Of a stretch of 64,000 nucleotides of DNA, positions 60,191-64,000 are shown in pieces (positions within the stretch are counted from its first letter, which is position 1; every line of letters starts with the position of its first letter). The notes beneath the pieces were generated by a model. The model was not told the origin of the DNA, searched no databases, and was given only the letters and a program-made list of their open reading frames with translations. The position numbers and the translations under genes are program-made. The stretch spans positions 10,354,001-10,418,000 of the forward strand of contig NZ_CP073318.1 in the NCBI RefSeq assembly GCF_018263855.1, read 5' to 3'. Origin of the DNA: Kutzneria sp. CA-103260 (lineage in GTDB: Bacteria; Actinomycetota; Actinomycetes; Mycobacteriales; Pseudonocardiaceae).

Positions 60191-60194
60191 AAAG

Positions 60195-60272
60195 CCGCGA
60201 GTCCCGCTCTCAGGCAACTGAATGTCGAGTTTCGGAACTCGACACATGGCTGCCCGAGAGCGGGACTCGCGG
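60195..60272. repeat. Dispersed palindromic repeat, copy 2 (inverted)
   Basis: CCGCGAGTCCCGCTCTC (60195-60211) pairs perfectly with 60256-60272. The loop reads AGGCAACTGAATGTCGAG...CTCGACACATGGCTGCC; reversed, it matches the loop of copy 1 (22595-22675), so this copy is in the opposite orientation. It lies between convergent cysG and helicase genes. Confidence 0.85.
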
Positions 60273-60291
60273 GGGTTTAGCGGGTGCTAGC

Positions 60292-61857
60292 TCAGTGGTT
60301 GTAGCTGCGGCGGCGCTCGCCGCCATAGCTGCGACCCTCGCCGCGCGGGCCGCCGTGACCGTGCTCGCCGCGGCTGCCGCGCTCGCCGCCGTGGCGACGC
60401 TCACCCCAGCTGCGGCCGCCACGCTCGGCGGAGGACCGCTCGCCGCGGTCGCCCCAGCTGCGGCGCTGACCGCCGCCGCCGCCGACGCCGGCCGGGCGCG
60501 GGGTGCGCTTCTTCGGCACGAACTCCGGCACCGGCTCGCCGCTGGGCACGCGGGCGCCGGTGATGCGGATCAGCTCCTCGTCGCCGGGGCGCACGTTGGT
60601 GCTGGTCGGCTTGACGCCGGCCCGCGAGGTCAGGCCGTGCACCGCGCGCCGCTGGTCGTGGGTGACCAGGGTGACGACGGTGCCGGACTGCCCGGCGCGG
60701 GCGGTGCGGCCGGCCCGGTGCAGGTAGTCCTTGGGGTCGGCCGGCGGGTCGACGTGCACGACCAGGCTGACGTCGTCGACGTGGATGCCGCGGGCGGCGA
60801 CGTCGGTGGCGACCAGCACCGGGGTGGTGCCGTCCCGGAACTCGTTGAGCACCCGGGTGCGGGCGTTCTGGGCCTTGCCGCCGTGCAGCGCGCCGGCGTG
60901 CACGCCGATCGAGCGCAGCTTCTTGGCCAGCCGGTCCACGTGGTGCTTGGTGCGCACGAACATGATCGTGCGGCCCTCGCGGGCGGCCACCTCGTTGATC
61001 ACGTCCGGCTTGTCGTCGTTGGAGACCATCAGCAGGTGGTGCTCCATGGTGGTGACGCTGCCGGTGGGCGGCGACACCGAGTGCACGACCGGGTTGTCCA
61101 GGTACTCGCGGACCAGTTTGTCCACGTCCCGGTCCAGGGTGGCCGAGAACAGCAGCTTCTGCCCGCCCGGGGCGACCAGGTCCAGGATCGCCCGGACCTG
61201 CGGCATGAAGCCCATGTCGGCCATCTGGTCGGCCTCGTCCAGCGCGGTGAACTCCACGTCGGACAGCACACAGGTGCCCTGCCGCACGTGGTCGGACAGC
61301 CGGCCGGGGGTGGCGATCAGCAGGTCGACGCCGCGGCGCAGCTGGTCGGCCTGACGGGTGAACGAGGTGCCGCCGACGACGGTGCGGCACCACAGGCCCA
61401 GCGCCCGCGCGTACGGGGTGAGGGCGTCGCTGACCTGCATGGCCAGCTCACGGGTGGGGACGAGCACGATGGCCCGGGGGTGCAGCGGCTTGGCGTGGCC
61501 GCCGTTGAGCCGGCTGAGCAGGGCCAGGCCGAAGGCCAGGGTCTTGCCGGAGCCGGTCTGGCCGCGGCCGAGCACGTCGCGGCCGGCCATGGTGTCGGGC
61601 AGGGTGGCGGCCTGGATCGGGAACGGCTCGGTGATGCCGTTGGCGGTCAGCGCGTCCAGCAGGGGCTTGGCCAGCCCCAGCTCCTCGAACGTCGGCAGCG
61701 GGCCCTCGGGCAGGGTGGACGGGATGTCCTCGGCGATGATCGGCTGGTAGGCCTCGACGGGCTTGCTGCTGCGACGGTTCGGACGCCGACGGTAACCGCC
61801 GTTGCCGCCGCGGGAAGAAGAGTTGCCGTAACGGCGGTCGGACGATGGTGCGGGCAC
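60292..61857 (-). CDS. DEAD-box RNA helicase
   Basis: A 521-residue RNA helicase. In order: Q-motif region (FEELGLAKPLLDAL...FPIQAATLP), motif I GQTGSGKT, Ia PTRELAMQ, Ib TPGRL, motif II LDEADQMADMG, motif III SATL, IV FVRTKHHVDRL, V ATDVAARGIHVD and VI HRAGRTARAG. The C-terminus after residue 430 is a Gly/Arg/Ser-rich RGG-like tail for RNA binding. GTG at 61857 with GGAAGG 6 bases upstream is preferred to a start at 61920. A long leader with hairpins precedes it. Confidence 0.94.
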   Translation of the reverse strand: MPAPSSDRRYGNSSSRGGNGGYRRRPNRRSSKPVEAYQPIIAEDIPSTLPEGPLPTFEELGLAKPLLDALTANGITEPFPIQAATLPDTMAGRDVLGRGQTGSGKTLAFGLALLSRLNGGHAKPLHPRAIVLVPTRELAMQVSDALTPYARALGLWCRTVVGGTSFTRQADQLRRGVDLLIATPGRLSDHVRQGTCVLSDVEFTALDEADQMADMGFMPQVRAILDLVAPGGQKLLFSATLDRDVDKLVREYLDNPVVHSVSPPTGSVTTMEHHLLMVSNDDKPDVINEVAAREGRTIMFVRTKHHVDRLAKKLRSIGVHAGALHGGKAQNARTRVLNEFRDGTTPVLVATDVAARGIHVDDVSLVVHVDPPADPKDYLHRAGRTARAGQSGTVVTLVTHDQRRAVHGLTSRAGVKPTSTNVRPGDEELIRITGARVPSGEPVPEFVPKKRTPRPAGVGGGGGQRRSWGDRGERSSAERGGRSWGERRHGGERGSRGEHGHGGPRGEGRSYGGERRRSYNH

Positions 61858-62030
61858 AAATAACCTTCCGGAACGTTGGCACGTCACGGGGAGGCGCCGC
61901 GCGAAGCCGCGGTGATTCACAAGGACGGGCCCGGCGCGACAAGGTCTGCGCCGATGGTTGGGTGGGGCGCACCGCGATCAGGTGGGCGCGTGGCTTCGCG
62001 CCACAGCGGTGCTCGACAACTATATCTGAT
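61858..62030 (-). promoter_or_regulatory. Promoter and long leader of the DEAD-box gene
   Basis: A near-consensus -10 box, TATAGT, lies at 62024-62019 on the minus strand. It would give an untranslated leader of about 150 bases containing GC hairpins such as GTGGC/GCCAC (61990-61994, 62000-62004). Long structured leaders are common in cold-regulated helicase genes; the start point is inferred. No clear -35 is seen. Confidence 0.45.
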
Positions 62031-62123
62031 CATCGGGACGGCCAGCTCCAGCCGGCCAGTGATGCGGGTTACCAGGGTGTGGCCGTTTCTTCGTACGACC
62101 ACACCCCACAACCGCTGGGCCGG

Positions 62124-63086
62124 TCAGATCATTCCCGCCTCGGCCAGAAGATCCGCCGTCAGCTCCTCGACGTCGGCCAGCTCGGCCGGCAGCCCCCGGG
62201 ACGTGAACCAGGACGTGATGTTGCGCACGTCCCGGGCCAGGAACTCCGCGCCGTTCGGGTTGGCCACCACGTCGACCACCTGGGGCAGGTCGATCAGCAT
62301 CAGCCGGCCGTCGTGCACCAGCAGGTTGTACGCGGACAGGTCGCCGTGGGCCAGGCCCATCGAGGCCAGCGCCCGCAGCGCGTCGACCAGTTGGAACCAC
62401 AGCTCCCGCAGGTGCGGACCGACCGGCCGGAGTTGGGCCAGCCGGGGCGCGGCCGCCCCATCGGGGTCGCCGAGGAACTCCAGCAGCAGCTCCGTGCCGG
62501 TGCGCTGCACCGGGTACGGCACCGGGGCGCCGACCGTCCACAGGCGACACAGGGCGGCGAACTCGGCGACGGCCCACTGCTCGGCGATCAGGTTGCGGCC
62601 GAACGTGGTCCGCGTCTCGATCGCCCGCATCTCGCGGGACCGCCGCATCCGGCGGCCCTCCAGGTAGCCGGCGTCACGGTGGAACATCCGGTGGTCGTTG
62701 CTGCGGTACCGCTTGGCCGCCAGCAGCGTGGCCCGGCCCGAGCCGGGCAGCGACCGGCGCACCAGGTGCACGTCGGCCTCCTTGCCGGTTTTCACCGGCC
62801 CCAGCTCGTGGTCCACCGCGGCCGCGTCGGTGATCACCCAGTCCGGCCGGGGTTCCGGCCCCAGATCGCCGGTGCCCCAGGTGGACCAGCGGTCCGCACC
62901 GTCGGGCAGCGGATCGCCCGCCTCCGCCTCGGTGCGCTGCTGGTCGAGCAGCCCCCTGGCCTCCTCGGTCAGCCGGCCGCGGCGGGCGGGACGGGGCTCG
63001 TCGTCGTCGAACCGGCGCTTGCCGCGGCGCCGTTCAGAGAAATTGACACTGTCGGGCATGGAAAAGTCGAAATCGTGCTCGCGCAC
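62124..63086 (-). CDS. RIO-type protein kinase
   Basis: A 320-residue atypical kinase of the RIO1 class. A basic, acidic N-terminal tail (residues 1-60) precedes the kinase fold: a RIO-type P-loop KTGKEADVHLV (from Gly101), Lys125 in LLAAKRYR, the catalytic loop HGDLSAYNLL (from His247) and metal-binding Asp266 in LMLIDLPQ. RIO kinases mature ribosomes in eukaryotes and archaea; bacterial copies are less studied. ATG at 63086 is used; a Met at 63059 is an alternative. Located next to an RNA helicase gene. Confidence 0.9.
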   Translation of the reverse strand: MREHDFDFSMPDSVNFSERRRGKRRFDDDEPRPARRGRLTEEARGLLDQQRTEAEAGDPLPDGADRWSTWGTGDLGPEPRPDWVITDAAAVDHELGPVKTGKEADVHLVRRSLPGSGRATLLAAKRYRSNDHRMFHRDAGYLEGRRMRRSREMRAIETRTTFGRNLIAEQWAVAEFAALCRLWTVGAPVPYPVQRTGTELLLEFLGDPDGAAAPRLAQLRPVGPHLRELWFQLVDALRALASMGLAHGDLSAYNLLVHDGRLMLIDLPQVVDVVANPNGAEFLARDVRNITSWFTSRGLPAELADVEELTADLLAEAGMI

Positions 63087-63247
63087 TGGTGAGGTCTCCT
63101 CGAGAAAGTACTGGGAAGACGCCCCACCGAGAGAGTTCTCGCTACGCGGACCTCAGCGGGACGCCGGGACGGGTGCAGGCCACGCCCCAGACGACAGTCG
63201 TTGCCACAGGGCACCTCCTCCGGGTCGATCCACGCTGGACACAAATC

Positions 63248-63274
63248 AGGTCGGCGGCATCATGCCGCCGACCT
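63248..63274. terminator. Terminator between methyltransferase and RIO kinase genes
   Basis: AGGTCGGCGGCAT (63248-63260) and ATGCCGCCGACCT (63262-63274) are perfect reverse complements around one base, so in RNA a 10- to 12-bp stem with a minimal loop forms. It lies 20 bases past the minus-strand methyltransferase stop. The rest of 63087-63293 shows no feature I can support. Confidence 0.7.
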
Positions 63275-63293
63275 GGACAACCGGGCAACCGAT

Positions 63294-64000
63294 TTACGGC
63301 CTGCGCCCCACCGCCGCGTACACCGCGGCCTCCTCCGGGTGCTCGCCGGCGTCCTCCGGGGACTCCGGGCGCCACTCCGGCGTGAACACCACTCCCGGCT
63401 CCACCAGGTCGAATCCGTCGAACATGGCGGTGAACTGCGCCTTGGTCCGCGCGATCACCGGGTTCTGGCTGTTGCGGTACAGGCCGATCAGCTGCTCGAT
63501 CTGCGTGCTCATCACGTCCGTGGTCACGTGTGACAGCGCGACGTAGCTGCCGCTGGGCAGCGCGGCGCGGTAGCGCGCGAGCAGTCCCAGCGGGTCGTCG
63601 GAGTCCGGGATGAAGTGGTAGACGGCGACCGTCAGCAGCCCGATCGGACGGCTGAAGTCCAGCAGCCGCCGGGTCTTCTCGTGGTGCAGGATGTGGTCGG
63701 GGTCGCGCAGGTCGGCCTCGATGGCCACCGCGTTCGGGTTGCCCTCCAGCAGCAGCTCGCTGTGCGCCGCGGCGACCGGCTCGTTGTCCACGTAGACCAC
63801 GCGGGCGTCCGGGTTGGCCTTCTGGGCGACCTCGTGCACGTTGCCGGCGGTCGGGATGCCCGAGCCGATGTCCAGGAACTGGTCGATGCCCTGGCTCTGG
63901 AAGTAGCGCACCGCCCGGCGCAGGAAGGCCCGGTTGAGCAGCGCGAAGTCGTAGACGCCCGGGGCGACCTCGGCGACCTTGCGGCCGAGCTCGCGGTCCA
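63294..64000 (-). CDS. SAM-dependent methyltransferase, PF04672 type, 5'-truncated by window
   Basis: The gene runs off the window; 235 codons remain, starting at DRELGRKVAEVAPG. It belongs to the same family as the gene at 27516: FLDIGSGIPTAGNVHEVAQKANP is the SAM site (in pieces), with VYVDNEPVAAAHSEL and VYHFIPDSDDP. The apparent Met at 63911 is internal because family-typical sequence continues upstream of it (RELGRKV...LLNRAFLRRAVRYFQ). The methyl acceptor is unknown. Confidence 0.9.
   Translation of the reverse strand, partial: DRELGRKVAEVAPGVYDFALLNRAFLRRAVRYFQSQGIDQFLDIGSGIPTAGNVHEVAQKANPDARVVYVDNEPVAAAHSELLLEGNPNAVAIEADLRDPDHILHHEKTRRLLDFSRPIGLLTVAVYHFIPDSDDPLGLLARYRAALPSGSYVALSHVTTDVMSTQIEQLIGLYRNSQNPVIARTKAQFTAMFDGFDLVEPGVVFTPEWRPESPEDAGEHPEEAAVYAAVGRRP

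Overview
The window looks like a chromosomal segment of a high-GC actinomycete, most likely of the order Pseudonocardiales. The evidence is strong G/C third positions, frequent GTG starts, a mycothione reductase (mycothiol redox), a DUF2631 protein and a Rip1-type site-2 protease next to dxr, TetR-rich accessory regions and two S-adenosyl methyltransferases of the PF04672 type. I cannot name the genus. Several anchors (dxr, rip1, ispG, the DUF4081 acetyltransferase, a penicillin-binding lipoprotein, map, mtr, an ElaA-type acetyltransferase, the chelatase ATPase, cobO, cobB, cysG) are, from memory, the same set found around Rv2847c to Rv2880c in Mycobacterium tuberculosis. The window would then be an ancestral housekeeping block with accessory genes inserted.

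Layout. 1-312: 3' end of rlmN. 329-2180: an AbiE-like two-gene unit with its own palindromic operator. 2360-3688: beta-carbonic anhydrase and two small membrane proteins. 3830-11356: dxr, rip1, ispG, a GNAT enzyme, a penicillin-binding lipoprotein and map (isoprenoid precursors, envelope, protein maturation). 11435-13713: a TetR-controlled hydrolase unit. 13724-15286: cobQ. 15292-24914: an exported chorismate-mutase-like lipoprotein, a GntR/MFS pair, mtr, and TetR-linked oxidoreductases. 24916-27255: lon under a HAIR-like operator. 28395-32196: a cobalamin riboswitch and cobN. 32376-48984: accessory region with GH76, a TetR/P450/hydrolase/aminotransferase operon, two trypsin-like proteases, a membrane-tethered PstS-like protein, LysE, bioF, an AraC/aldo-keto reductase pair and a TetR/quinone-oxidoreductase pair. 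48991-60190: a second cobalamin riboswitch heading a tight operon (chelatase ATPase/VWA subunit, cobO, cobB, cobI, cobM, cobL, cbiG), then three small envelope genes, a cobH-like gene and cysG. 60292-64000: DEAD-box helicase, RIO kinase and a truncated methyltransferase.

How the genes work together. The main theme is aerobic-type cobalamin synthesis split into three transcriptional units: cobQ (13.7 kb, no riboswitch seen), cobN (28.5 kb, riboswitch) and the chelatase-to-cysG run (49-60 kb, riboswitch). CobN and the ChlI/ChlD-like subunit should form one cobaltochelatase, so both halves are probably repressed together by adenosylcobalamin. CobJ, CobG and CobK are not in the window. A second theme is local regulation: five regulator genes sit beside matching inverted repeats that look like their operators.

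Intergenic DNA is rich in hairpins. Two of them lie inside the 3' ends of coding sequences, and an 80-bp palindromic element occurs twice in opposite orientation between convergent genes. No gene-free stretch exceeds 300 bases, and I found no tRNA, rRNA, CRISPR array, insertion sequence or prophage.
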